Positions 1 through 8,667 are shown, numbered from the stretch's first letter. The stretch is 12,183 bases of DNA from Pleurotus ostreatus/Saccharomyces cerevisiae fusant (GCA_024196135.1 JAMQCK010001089.1:1-12183), one strand, 5' to 3'. Notes: generated from the sequence alone by a model not told the origin. Program-made: numbers and translations.

Positions 1-974
1 CGGTTGTCCTTCGCGGTCTGCCAGATGTCGCAGAGGACGGTGAACACCTCGATGGCGGCATCGTGCCCCGGTTCGAAGCTATGGATCGAGAGGGCGAGGT
101 CCAGAAGCTCGCCGACGACTTCGCGTTGGTGATTGTCGATGGGCAGGACATTACGGGCGAAGCTATGTATGAGCGTGATATGTTGCTCGAGAGCCATGAG
201 TGCGGTTTCGATATGCTCCTCGTCGAGGTGGCGGATAGTATCGAAGAGCTTCGTGGCACAGCGGACGGCCAGCTTATACAACCGTCGGGGCTTATTCTCA
301 ATAGCCATGAGGCCCTCGGAGGTTGCTGTCACGTCCCAGGTCGTATGCTCGTTGTCGTCGTGTGCGAGGCCACACAAATCCATCACTGTAACAGTGATCC
401 ACATGAACAGTCGTTCGTTGTCCGTTAACCGAAGCGATACGTTGTCATGTACGAACGTTGGATTGTGAAGCCAAAGCCGCATCGTATGAGCGTATAGCCG
501 TGGCGTCAGCGCCAGGAGGTGAGAAAGCGCCTTCTTGCGTTTCATCATGTGCGACAGCAGGATGATGATGGTGGTTATATGCTCCGAGTCTCGTTCAACG
601 TAGTCGCTGGACGGGTGCAGGAAATCGATCCAAGCGACAAACGAGAACCAAATGCGCTCTAAGGTTCTGAAAAGAGGGCCATGAAGGTGGCTGTCCCAAG
701 GCTTTTTTACGCCCAACAGGTCCTGAATTTCGAGCAAGTGTGTGATAGCCTGCGCCACAGTATGAGAGGATATAGTCCATTCGTTCTGCGGAAGAAGAAA
801 TGGATCCTTAAGCAAGCCTTGGAACGCAGATTCTGAAGAGACGAGTGGGATAATCTGGCTGCAGACTGATTTCACGGTCGAAGGCGGAGGGTTTTCGGGA
901 GAACGCTTGAGGGTTTGGACAAGTGTGCGAACGCTGGAGGGTCGCACTTGCTGGCGGTTCGCAGCGCGTGGCAT
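1..974 (-). CDS. MYND-family protein, N-terminal part (3' end off window)
   Basis: This is one uninterrupted minus-strand frame of 324 codons that begins at an ATG at 974-972 and is still open at the left edge. It is clearly paralogous to the gene at 1991-3929. Shared blocks in the same order include DPFLLP, RIWF..VAWI.F, SHLL...P.LY...M.LWLH, and later R.LY.LAVR and IDNH.R.VV. This alignment fixes both the frame and the start: the M of MPRAANRQQVRP matches MASSRYRSEVRP, and the ATG at 1017 is in another frame. The visible part is a helical, repeat-like domain with no membrane segment. By analogy with the paralogue, a MYND zinc finger should lie about 70 residues beyond the window edge; this cannot be confirmed here. 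Molecular function is unknown. In fungi such proteins are usually annotated only as MYND-type domain proteins. Confidence 0.85.
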   Translation of the reverse strand, partial: MPRAANRQQVRPSSVRTLVQTLKRSPENPPPSTVKSVCSQIIPLVSSESAFQGLLKDPFLLPQNEWTISSHTVAQAITHLLEIQDLLGVKKPWDSHLHGPLFRTLERIWFSFVAWIDFLHPSSDYVERDSEHITTIIILLSHMMKRKKALSHLLALTPRLYAHTMRLWLHNPTFVHDNVSLRLTDNERLFMWITVTVMDLCGLAHDDNEHTTWDVTATSEGLMAIENKPRRLYKLAVRCATKLFDTIRHLDEEHIETALMALEQHITLIHSFARNVLPIDNHQREVVGELLDLALSIHSFEPGHDAAIEVFTVLCDIWQTAKDN

Positions 975-1221
975 GGCGAGGGCCGGGTATGACCTCGTCG
1001 GTGTCTGAGAAGTCCATTTTCTGTGATCAATTTATCTCACTACTTTCAAAGCGGGGGCTCACCTGGTGTTGCCTTTGAGAAAGAGGTGGTGAGTGTCGGT
1101 GGCAACGTGCACGGCACATTGCGTGTCACAGAAAACAAAGTAACAGTCACGCTGTGGGTTCGTGCCATCTTGACTCCGTCCACCCTACTTTTCTTCATCG
1201 CGGCGCCGACTATGACTACGC
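975..1221. other. Intergenic region between MYND paralogue and F-box relic
   Basis: This interval is the putative promoter side of the left MYND gene and the upstream flank of the decayed plus-strand gene. Short ORFs are present but have no homology-like features. No convincing TATA box was seen; there is only an AT-rich patch at about 1024-1040. Confidence 0.4.
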
Positions 1222-1835
1222 AACGTCGGCGGTCCCTACGCCGCCAAGCGCCCGATGGACTTCCAATGCGCGCTGCATAAGCCGAGCACCTTGCTCGATC
1301 ACCTCGACAACTGCCCCCACCTTCTCTCCCCGACCCTGAACTGTAACATGCTTAACCTCGATCCCTTTCTACGTTGCCTGCGTCGCTTGCCGACCTCACG
1401 AATCTAGAGGTCATCCGCGCCGACTTCCAGCTCGACATGCACCTCGCTCTAACGGCGGTCAACACGCTCAAGCGCGACTCCGCCATGCCTTCGTCCATAG
1501 CGCTCCTGTCCCGCCTGACGACCCTGATGCTAGCGAGTGAGCACAAGAGCTCGGTGGCTTTAAGACGCGCCTTTGTTACCGCGGTGCGCTCGAGGATCAT
1601 CCTTATGACAGTTGGAATCGAGCAAGTTGGTTGCCTCTCTGCTTGCCACTCAATAACGCCTGTCGCAAGCGCGAAGGAGGGCGAGATTGACACAACGCTG
1701 GAGCGGGTTAAGGAGAGGCTATGGCCTTGGGGGCCAAGAAGTGGACCATCCCAGTCTACTAGTCCGAGAGACGGGGGAATGGCGTCGCGGATATGGATAG
1801 CGAAGCAGCGGAGGACGAGCCGTCACGGCGGTTGA
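1222..1835 (+). pseudogene. F-box/LRR-type gene relic (frameshifted and truncated)
   Basis: Two overlapping plus-strand frames together resemble the gene at 11530-12183. Frame one (1222-1407, with an ATG at 1255) ends with LDPFLRCLRRLP and then a TAG at 1405. Frame two (1374-1835) continues with DLTNLEVI, AMPSSIALLSRLTTL, TAVRSR, LSACHS and DTTLERVKERL. The other copy has the same series in one frame: LLSCLRRLPSLLDLEIV, AVPSSMELLPCLTDL, AAVRSR, IEACHT and MTLERIEDEF. A one-base frame change near 1385-1400 leaves no room for an intron. Upstream of about 1222 the frame meets a TGA and no F-box is visible. Downstream of about 1715 similarity is lost and frames are again broken. I therefore call it a decaying partial copy. 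A sequencing error explains only the frameshift and not the missing 5' half. Confidence 0.6.
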
Positions 1836-1990
1836 AGAGGAAATCCAGTGGGCGAGGCGGAAGGCAGGCTGTTTTTTAGCAGGGTCTCTTGAACGAGGTG
1901 ACATGGCCCCAACGCGAGTTCGTACTGTATATAGATTTTTGGTATCGCTAGCTGTATCTGCGCTCGAGTAGGCGAAGAGAACTCTAAACT

Positions 1991-3929
1991 TCACTCTACA
2001 TTCATTGCTGTCTTATGTGATACCGTCCTTCGCCGCTCACGCTCCTCGGCGTAGTGCTCGAGGTCCTCCAGTGTACAGCTCCAGGCAATGATGCGTGCGG
2101 GAGTCTTACTACGCTCTGGGAGTGGACAGAGTGTCGCCGTTATGACAATCGTAGGCTCGTCTTCCCGCTGCTCGAATGCCGAATCTTCATCCACGTATTT
2201 GACCTCGGGACTTTCCAGAGGCATGTCGCTGAAGTCGGCGGCCACCTCGAAGACATCACGTTTGGTGCCAGAAGGCTGGTTGTAACGCATCCTCGTGACT
2301 TTTGACAGGACCTCCTTGACGTCCACTTTGAAGACCAGGTCGTTGGCAAGTAACATGAGAAACCGTGCGTCTCGGTGCGACAGATACGACGCATCTACAA
2401 CGAGCAATTATCTAAGCACGAGTCCGCAAACTACAGGCATCCAAGGCGGCACACCTTCTATGATCGTTGGATAGCGAAACATCCCTCTTTTCGAGTAAGG
2501 GCAATGATCACGATGCCCGTTCGTCCAATGATCCGCCTGGCAGTCTTTAGAGCAGTAGTAAACGGTCTTGCATTTGCATTGGCGAAGATTAGTTCGATCT
2601 TTTCCTGTACACTGAAGGCACCATGAGAATGTGAAGTCGTTGTAGGACAGGAGGACGTACTCCATCAGCTGCACACTTACGCGCAAACAACGCCTTATAC
2701 CAGGCCATTCGTGTCGCAATTAGCGAGTCCAGAGCTCCCAGAGCTCCTTCGGCAAGACACCCAGCCGTACGGAGAGATGCATGACCCTTGTGTTCCATGT
2801 ATGCACGAAGTACTGGGGCATGGGCGGTGCGAGCGGCAACTTTGCAGAGGTAACCCCCCATTAGGTACCTCCACCCCGCGTCGTGCGATAATCTCCGAGA
2901 GACGTTGATTAGCACGGGGAAGATGCCATCGCGCAGAGCCCAAACCAAGGGTCTATGGCTCGCCGCGCTCATCCAGATCTCGCAGAGGACGGAGCAAGCT
3001 CTTCCCGCGGCCTTGAGACTCGACGCCCGTGCCTCCAGAGATCGCGCCAAGTGGACCAAGTCAGCGACGACATCTCGTGCGTGATTGTCTATGCGGAGGA
3101 CGTAGACAACGAGATCGTTCACCAACGCCAGATGACGTTCCATGAGCCCGAAAGCTTCGCTGGAGTAGGTTAGGCCGTGGTCGTTGACATCGTCAATTAT
3201 CTGCCTTGCAGACCTGATAGCCAGCCTGTATATCTGCCGCGGGGTGTGATGGACGCCTGCGATCGCTTGCGACGATGCGTATCGATCCTCCGAGTCGTTG
3301 GATTCAACGCCGTAGCCCGATGAGTTCCGCGCAATCGTCTTGGTCACTGCGCCGACGAGGATACTATTCCATACCACATGACAACGTAGCTGCTGGTCTG
3401 CGTCCCCCGGGAGATATTCGGGGACGTGAAGCCAGAGCCACATGATACGACCATAGAGTTGGGGCGCTTGGGAGAGTAGGTGGGAGAATGTGTTCTTCTG
3501 TCGAACGAGCTCGAGAAGGAGGTACAAGACCACCTCGACATGCTCGTACGCCTCGGATCTAACTTCAACGTAGCCGCTGCATGGGAGGAAGAACTCTATC
3601 CAGGCGACGAGTGGGAACCAGATGCGGTCCAAGCAACGCTGCACGGGGTCGCGAAGCGCGCTCCTTCCGGGATCCTCCACGCTCAGCAGCTCGTGCACGT
3701 CTTTCAAGGCTCCTAGCGCTCGCGAGACGGTAGCATTCGAGATATTCCAGCTATCGGCGGGCAGCAGGAAAGGATCGATGGTGAGCTCCTGGAAAGTCGC
3801 CTCGGAGGTTATCAAAGGCGCGATTTTGGTGGCAATGGTATTCGCTCTCGCACTGGAGGAGCTGATGGGGAGCTGTTTGAGGCGTTTGACTAGTGGTCGA
3901 ACCTCAGAGCGATAGCGACTTGAGGCCAT
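1991..3929 (-). CDS. MYND-type zinc-finger protein
   Basis: Model: complement(join(1991..2394, 2455..2693, 2761..3929)), 603 aa. The start is the ATG at 3929-3927, chosen by alignment with the left-hand paralogue; an ATG further up at 4019 would add 30 residues not shared with it. Residues 1-389 form a helical repeat-like region. Intron 1 (2694-2760, 67 nt, GTGTCT...TAAG, internal CTAAT) moves the frame into a MYND finger: C415, C418, C429, C431, C437, C441, H450 and C454, with the typical YYCS..CQ..HW..GH...C core. Intron 2 (2395-2454, 60 nt, AG|GTGTGC...TTGTAG) removes the in-frame TAA at 2408-2410. It joins the finger to a C-terminal domain starting LSHRDARFL, a common follow-on in fungal MYND proteins. 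MYND fingers bind protein partners, so this is probably a nuclear or cytosolic adaptor of unknown role. If either intron is wrong, the gene would be broken at its MYND end. The splice sites were inferred from frame and not observed. Confidence 0.75.
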
Positions 3930-4187
3930 CGTTGCGGGCGAGAGAGAAGACCTCGACGTGAGAAAATTACAAGTCCATAATCGTGACTGCGGTGACACGA
4001 CGTCACAACCTGTCACCACTCATGCAGAAGGCCGTGCAGAAAGGACCAGCTGTGTAAGTGGCTGTAAGATGCAGATAAAGTATATCGTTGCTTCGATCAA
4101 TATCACCAAGAGGATCTGCGCTATGCCTCCTCACGCATCATGTTACGATAAAGGGCTAGGATTTCAGATAGATCCCCGGGCCGTTCT

Positions 4188-6170
4188 CTACGCTTGTGCC
4201 TTCCTCGCTTCACGCCGTGCCCGCCATCGCGGGCCCATGAGTATCTCAAGGTATATGAGAGGAATCATGAGCAGGGAAAGGCCGCCGAACAGAACATACG
4301 TCCATCCGTAGCCAATTGCGCTCGTGATATGGTCGATGACGGCGGTCAAGACTGCGGCGAGACTGCAGCGCGCGAGGTTCGTCTAAACAGAAAATCAGTC
4401 AGAGTAAAGTCGAAGAGGACCGCACGCAAAACGCACGCAGGCAGTGACGCTCGAGCTCTGCGAGTGCTCGATATCGATCATGAGCGTCATGGTGGTGTTT
4501 AGGACGACGTTGAAGGTGTAGCCGACTGCGACGAGGGTTCAGCAAATCAAATGGGAGAAGCATGGAAACGGCTTCAAACCCACGCACTTGGCAATGACAA
4601 GCAAAGCGGCGCCGCAAGATGCACCCCCGCCTCCAACGACCACCCCCACCCAATCACGCACCCCGCAAACACAAGAATATGCAGCGGAATCAACCGCAGG
4701 CGCGCGCGCTCAATCGGAAAGCCCGGCGGCCCCTTCTCCCCATCCGCATCAGGCCCCCTCCCCACCAACCACCTCTGCCTCATCCGTCGATACTCCGCAT
4801 CCAGTATCCGCCCATGCACCGCGCTCGACAGGAACATGCCGACGCCAATCGGAAGATAACATAGCCCGACGTCCGCCTCGGTGAGGAAGGGGTACTTGGC
4901 GGCGAAGGCGCTGGATATGGTCGCGGTGACGCAGTACCAGACGGAGTAGATGACGGCGGTGAAGGCGAGGGCGAGCGAGACGGCGGGGTTGAGGAAGAGT
5001 GGGAGGGGATTGCGGATGCGGGTGCGTTTGGGGGTGGCTGTTGGGGTGGTGGTGGTGGTGCTGGCGGTGGCGGTGGGTTGGGCTGAGTCGATGGCGGCTT
5101 GAGAGCGCTTGACGACGGGGATTATGGGAGTGTAGATGAGCTTGGTGAGAGCGTTACGGCTAGCGACGTCGGTGCGACGCGTCTCTGGAAGGAAGCTGGA
5201 TTTTGTGAGCATCAGATGAGATACGATGCGCGAGCAGACATGCCACAGCAGGAACAGCCAGGACGATGAGGACAGAATGAAGAGGAACCAAAATATCGAT
5301 CTCCATCCGAGTCCTCCCGCCAGCGCGCCACCAAGGATTGGCCCTATCACGGGCGCTACCTTGAAGGCATCAGCCAACAGAGAGTTGAGCAAACGAAGTA
5401 ATTACCTGAGGTCCAAGGTTGAAGGCGCTGTAGTACCCGCCACGATCCTTTCGGTGAGATATGTCGCCAATGACACCAGACCCTGCAGCTCGTCATAGAA
5501 CTTGAAAGGACGAAGGAGGTGCGACCAACCTAAGGCAGTCGTACTGGAACATCCTGCCGATTGCAAGCATCGAAGCAGCAGGAGAAGCCAGAACGCATTC
5601 GTGGGCACAAGAGCAAGACCGAGACACGACATGACCAAGATAATGAAGCAGATGAGATATGTCGGCCGACGACCGTAGAAATCAGACACGGGACCCCAGA
5701 CCATGGGCGCTTGCGAGAAAATTCAGCTGTTGGTCAACATGGATAGGAATGCACTTGCAGATGCCCTGGAGGATTAAGTAGACCGTGACGGTCAAGTTGA
5801 GGTCAGAGGTCGACTTGTGGAAGACGCCCGTGAGCGTGGGGATGGCGGGGAAGTAGATGTTGGCTGAAAAAGGAAGGTATTTAGTGGTCGTGTGCGCACT
5901 CGAATCCCTTCGGGAAAGACGTTATACCTGGTAGCGGACTGAAGAGTATTGTCAGTGAGAGAAACAGAGCACAACAACAGTACTTGCATACCTGAAAAGG
6001 CCGGCTACAGCGATGATGAGGACGATAAACCATGTTTCCCTTCGCGTGTAAGGAAGCGGCGGTTCCTCTTCCGGCGGTCTGATCTGACTTGCTTCTGTAG
6101 GAGGAGCGACTGGCTGATTCTGCACTACACCGTCCTTCTTCATCTCCTTCATCTCCATCGTCGCGTTCAT
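4188..6170 (-). CDS. MFS multidrug-type H+ antiporter (DHA1, Qdr/Aqr1/Dtr1-like)
   Basis: Model: complement(join(4188..4382, 4437..4525, 4588..5195, 5247..5359, 5406..5482, 5530..5709, 5759..5863, 5928..5938, 5992..6170)), 518 aa. The splices restore family hallmarks: FSPLPANIYFPAIPTL after TM1, NLTVTVYL in TM2, motif A GPVSDFYGRRP (104-114) between TM2 and TM3, and antiporter motif C APVIGPILGG (186-195) in TM5. FLPET follows TM6, and the C-terminal half has GYTFNVVLNTTM and AIGYGWTYVLFGGL. A Thr-rich cytosolic loop (about 253-280) joins the two six-helix halves. Relatives in yeast export drugs, polyamines, weak acids or spore-wall precursors at the plasma membrane; the substrate here is unknown. 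Intron 3 (5710-5758) is GC-AG and exon 2 is 11 nt. Intron 6 (5196-5246, 51 nt) is the least certain: it keeps the frame if retained, and a GC donor one base downstream also fits. The start at 6170 has G at -3; in-frame ATGs at 6224 and 6353 could extend the N-terminus. Confidence 0.9.
5042..5078. repeat. GGT/GGC-type microsatellite inside the MFS coding exon
   Basis: This is an imperfect trinucleotide run (GGT and GGC on the plus strand). On the coding minus strand it encodes the Thr-rich stretch in the central cytosolic loop of the transporter. The triplet period keeps the reading frame, so length changes there would be tolerated. Confidence 0.6.
5710..5758 (-). other. GC-AG intron of the MFS gene
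   Basis: On the sense strand the exon ends ...GGCATCT and the intron begins GCAAGT, ends CGCAAG and is 49 nt long. No GT donor in this stretch gives the expected protein. The GC donor joins T to CG, making a Ser codon and the family signature LQGISPMVWGP. GCAAGT matches the usual GC-AG donor consensus from its second position. A TTGAC-like branch site lies inside. Confidence 0.8.
5928..5938 (-). other. 11-nt microexon of the MFS gene
   Basis: This 11-nt exon lies between intron 1 (5939-5991, GTATGC...TTCAG) and intron 2 (5864-5927, GTATAA...TTTCAG). It supplies T-CCG-CTA-CCA-G and joins AG on the left and CC on the right to read S-P-L-P-A. This yields the conserved FSPLPANIYFPAIPTL segment. 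Skipping it would shift the frame within the first transmembrane region. Confidence 0.85.
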
Positions 6171-6560
6171 GGCGGTCGTGGACGAAGAAGAGATGGGGTA
6201 TTTCTGACGTGTGCAGGCGCCCATGGAAGTAACCCCACGCGCCTTATGACTCGTCGGACAACAATCGGTCCCTGGGAACCTCACGGTTTCAAGACACTCA
6301 TGCGATGTCCGCCTTACGCAACAAGAGCGCTCCGCCGAAAGCCCTAAACCCACGCTGCATTCCCGCTCTACTTACCGAGTACGCGCACGGTCCCTCCGAA
6401 CGTCTTCCAGCCAGCTTCCTCGACTAAGGCCCATATCTTCAAGCTAGATATAGAGCAGATAAGAGTATGTCAACGCACACGAGCCGCGAGGTCCTGCTGG
6501 CAGAAGAGCCCGAGTCGATGATGGAAGTTCGTGACTGGTCGACCCGGACCGGAAGTCGGC

Positions 6561-6566
6561 CACGTG
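6561..6566. promoter_or_regulatory. CACGTG palindrome (E-box type)
   Basis: The hexamer CACGTG, within GGCCACGTGCCC, is the core site for bHLH factors of the Pho4/Cbf1 kind. It sits about 255 bp upstream of the monooxygenase start and 390 bp upstream of the exporter start. A single hexamer in GC-rich DNA is weak evidence. Confidence 0.3.
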
Positions 6567-6754
6567 CCCGAACCCAGATGAATACCTTCCTTTTCTGTCT
6601 CACAATGGCGTGGCGTAATCGAGTGGACGTGATACGGTGTTTGGGCGCACGACCGCGGTGGCAGACCGCGTCCAAGGCGTTCGACAGCCAGATCCTGGTC
6701 CACAAAGCTGACGACAAGCCACTGTGAAACGCGGGAGTGGCAGGTAGACAGGCG

Positions 6755-6763
6755 TATATAAAG
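6755..6763 (+). promoter_or_regulatory. TATA box of the FAD monooxygenase gene
   Basis: TATATAAAG lies 59-67 bp upstream of the ATG at 6822, a normal distance for a fungal TATA-dependent promoter with a short leader. It is the clearest TATA element in the window. TATA promoters are often found on inducible or stress-response genes, which would suit a detoxification enzyme (inference). Confidence 0.65.
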
Positions 6764-6821
6764 ACGAGCGACGGACGAGAGGGGAGCACAATTTCACCCC
6801 TGAATCAGCCACCGAACCGTC

Positions 6822-8063
6822 ATGAGTGACTCACGTCCTCGCATCTCCATCATCGGCGCCGGTCCTGGTGGACTTATGCTCGCGCGCCTCCTTCAGGTGC
6901 ACGGCATCCACCCCACGATTTACGAGAGCGACGCGTCTGCGACCGCTCGTCCACAGGGTGGATCACTCGACTTGCATCCGGAAGACGGCCTACTTGCAGT
7001 CAATGTAGCAGGGCTTCTCGACCGCTTCCGCCAGCACGCCCGCTACGAGGGGCAGCAGACGCGCATCTACGACAAGACGGGGACGCTGCTGCTCGATGAG
7101 AAGGATGAAGAGGATCACGCACCTGACGGCGAGTTCGCTCGTCCAGAGATCGACAGGTTAGTACTTCGTTGGACTGACATATCTTGATTGTTTCTGACGA
7201 ATACTCACAGAAAAGCCCTGCGCGATATCCTCCTCGACTCCCTCGAGCCGAACACCATCCAATGGGGCCACACCCTCGACAGCGTCACACCATCCCCCAG
7301 TGGCAGCTACACCCTCGCCTTCCGCAACGGACGCACCTACCCCACCGACCTCGTCATCGGCGCCGATGGCGCCTGGTCCAAGGTCCGCTCCTCCGCCCTC
7401 ACGAAGGCCCTCCCCGCCTACACCGGCGTCTTCTTCGTCGACGCAGCCATCCCCAACATCGACTCCGCGCACCCCGCCATCGCCGCGCTCGTCGGGCAGG
7501 GCCTCGCGTTCATCCTGGGCGACCGGAAGGCGATTATGCCGCAGCGCAATAGCGGAGGCGTGCTGCGTGTGTACTTTGCGCTGCAGGCGTCGCAGGAGGA
7601 GGCAGATAAGTTCAACGAGGAGGTGTTACCGAAGGGGACGGCCGCCGTCCGTGACAAGCTACTCGAACACTATCAGGGGTGGGCGCCACAGCTGCTCGAT
7701 ATCGTGAAGGCGACCGAGGGCGCGGAGATTACCGTGCGCAAGATCTTCGCCTTCCCGCCAGAGCACGAGTGGAAGCCGGCCGAGGGCGTGACCTTGCTGG
7801 GCGACGCCGCGCACGTCATGTCGCCCTTCTCGGGCGTTGGCGTCAACCTCGCGTTAGCCGACGCACTTGACTTGGCGAACGCAATCAAGAAGGTTGTGGC
7901 GGGGGCAGCCAGCGTGCGAGACGCCTTCCAGGAGTACGAGAAGCGGATGATGGCACGGGCGAAGGAGAACTTGGCGGAGTCGAACCAGAACCTGGGCGTT
8001 GTCTTCTCGGACAATGCGGCGCAGGCGTTGACGGACATTATGCACTCGCATCACGAGCATTAG
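6822..8063 (+). CDS. FAD-dependent monooxygenase, TetX-like (class A flavoprotein hydroxylase)
   Basis: Model: join(6822..7156, 7211..8063), 395 aa. The 54-nt intron (GTTAGT...CACAG, with CTGAC branch-like sites) joins AG to A and makes the Arg of EIDRKALRDILLDSL. The Rossmann dinucleotide motif is IIGAGPGGLMLARLL with G12, G14 and G17, followed by the ribose-binding Glu in TIYESD at about residue 35. GGSLDLH follows at 46-52. The NADPH/FAD-contact DG motif is GADGAWSKVR (164-165), and the second FAD motif is LLGDAAHVMSPFSGVGVNLA (GD at 309-310). The length is close to bacterial TetX (about 390 aa), and the GG.LDLH and EI.R..LR..LL.SL blocks are typical of that group. Members hydroxylate aromatic or polyketide-like substrates using NADPH and O2, and probably act in the cytosol because no signal peptide or TM segment is seen. 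The substrate is unknown, and tetracycline activity should not be assumed. The gene is divergent from the MFS exporter. Its stop codon falls inside a 23-bp tandem repeat. Confidence 0.95.
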
Positions 8064-8117
8064 GATAGCGCAAGGATGAGCATTAGGATAGAGTAGGGAC
8101 GAGCATGAGGCTAGCGC
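8055..8117. repeat. 23-bp tandem repeat overlapping the monooxygenase stop codon
   Basis: Units begin at 8055, 8078 and 8101, spaced exactly 23 bp. Each starts GAGCATTAGGATAG, with the third copy reading GAGCATGAGGCTAG. The first unit contains the last codons GAG CAT and the TAG stop; the others lie in the 3' untranslated region. Confidence 0.8.
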
Positions 8118-8667
8118 AGATGGTCTCTTTACCTGTATAATATTGCCAGCCATTCGAACAGCACGACGACATGAAAGACGAAAGCAAGCTGCGCCACCGC
8201 GACGGTCCAAACAAGGCCAAGCACGCGTATCCAGCGCTCGGAGATTGCCGGCGTTGAGCTCCGCGCTTCAACAAGTCAAATAGGACAATTCCTAGGCTGT
8301 CGCGATGTCAATTAGAGGGCCACAAATTGCATTGAGTACAACAAAATTCAAATTTCAGAAGAGGTAAATAGTGATAAGGATAGGTAACCAAAGCGCCTTT
8401 GAACAGGCATTATGCGATGCAGGTTGTCCGTAGTCGGACAAAGGGTAGAGTACGTTGAAGCAGAGATGCAGTCAGTGGATGAGGATAGAGTCGGTAGATG
8501 ATGAATGAAAATCCAGGCTTCCGGTAAGTAAATGAGAATGCAGTCCGTGAGTAAATGAGGATACAAGTCGGTAGGTGAATGATGATACACTCGGTCAGTG
8601 GATGTGAAAACAGCTGCTGAATGGATAGTTGATGGGCGAGAAGGTCGTGCTAGTTCAGGTTGGCGCC
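8064..8667. other. Convergent 3' intergenic region
   Basis: This region separates the stop codons of the monooxygenase (plus strand) and the zinc-finger gene (minus strand), so it should hold both 3' UTRs and polyadenylation sites. No credible ORF is seen. It contains the tail of the 23-bp repeat at 8055-8117 and a second degenerate repeat field at 8471-8610. Confidence 0.6.
8471..8610. repeat. Degenerate ~23-bp repeat field
   Basis: Related segments such as GTCAGTGGATGAGGATA, GTCGGTAGATGATGAATGA, GTCCGTGAGTAAATGAGGATA and GTCGGTAGGTGAATGATG recur. Using the conserved AG before the (T)(A/G)(A/G)ATG core as anchor, copies fall at about 8474, 8496, 8527, 8550, 8573 and 8597, giving spacings of 22, 31, 23, 23 and 24 bp. 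It probably lies in the 3' UTR of the zinc-finger gene. Confidence 0.6.

Larger units (their letters stand above)
6171..6821. promoter_or_regulatory. Divergent intergenic region between MFS exporter and FAD monooxygenase
   Basis: These 651 bp separate the two start codons and must hold both promoters and 5' leaders. Short ORFs on both strands at 6439-6789 look like chance frames: they lack splice-consistent extension, recognisable motifs and a good start context. Visible elements are a TATA box for the plus-strand gene at 6755, a CACGTG palindrome at 6561-6566 and a GGTCGACC palindrome at 6537-6544. Shared regulation of the two genes is possible but not shown. Confidence 0.6.

Noticed and set aside
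63..468. Plus-strand ORFs of 121 and 111 aa
   Set aside because: They are antisense to the minus-strand MYND paralogue, whose frame is supported by alignment with the second copy.
808..1017. 69-aa minus-strand ORF starting at 1017
   Set aside because: It is in a different frame from the MYND paralogue start at 974 and shows no similarity to the other copy.
3990..4010. Inverted repeat GTGAC-N5-GTCAC upstream of the MYND gene
   Set aside because: Five-base arms are expected by chance; no second copy was found.
6439..6789. Overlapping ORFs of 116 aa (minus) and 86 aa (plus) in the divergent intergenic region
   Set aside because: No motifs, no splice-consistent extension, and they overlap the TATA box of the downstream gene.
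7158..7707. ORFs on both strands inside the monooxygenase gene
   Set aside because: Shadows of a strongly supported flavoprotein frame with all FAD motifs.
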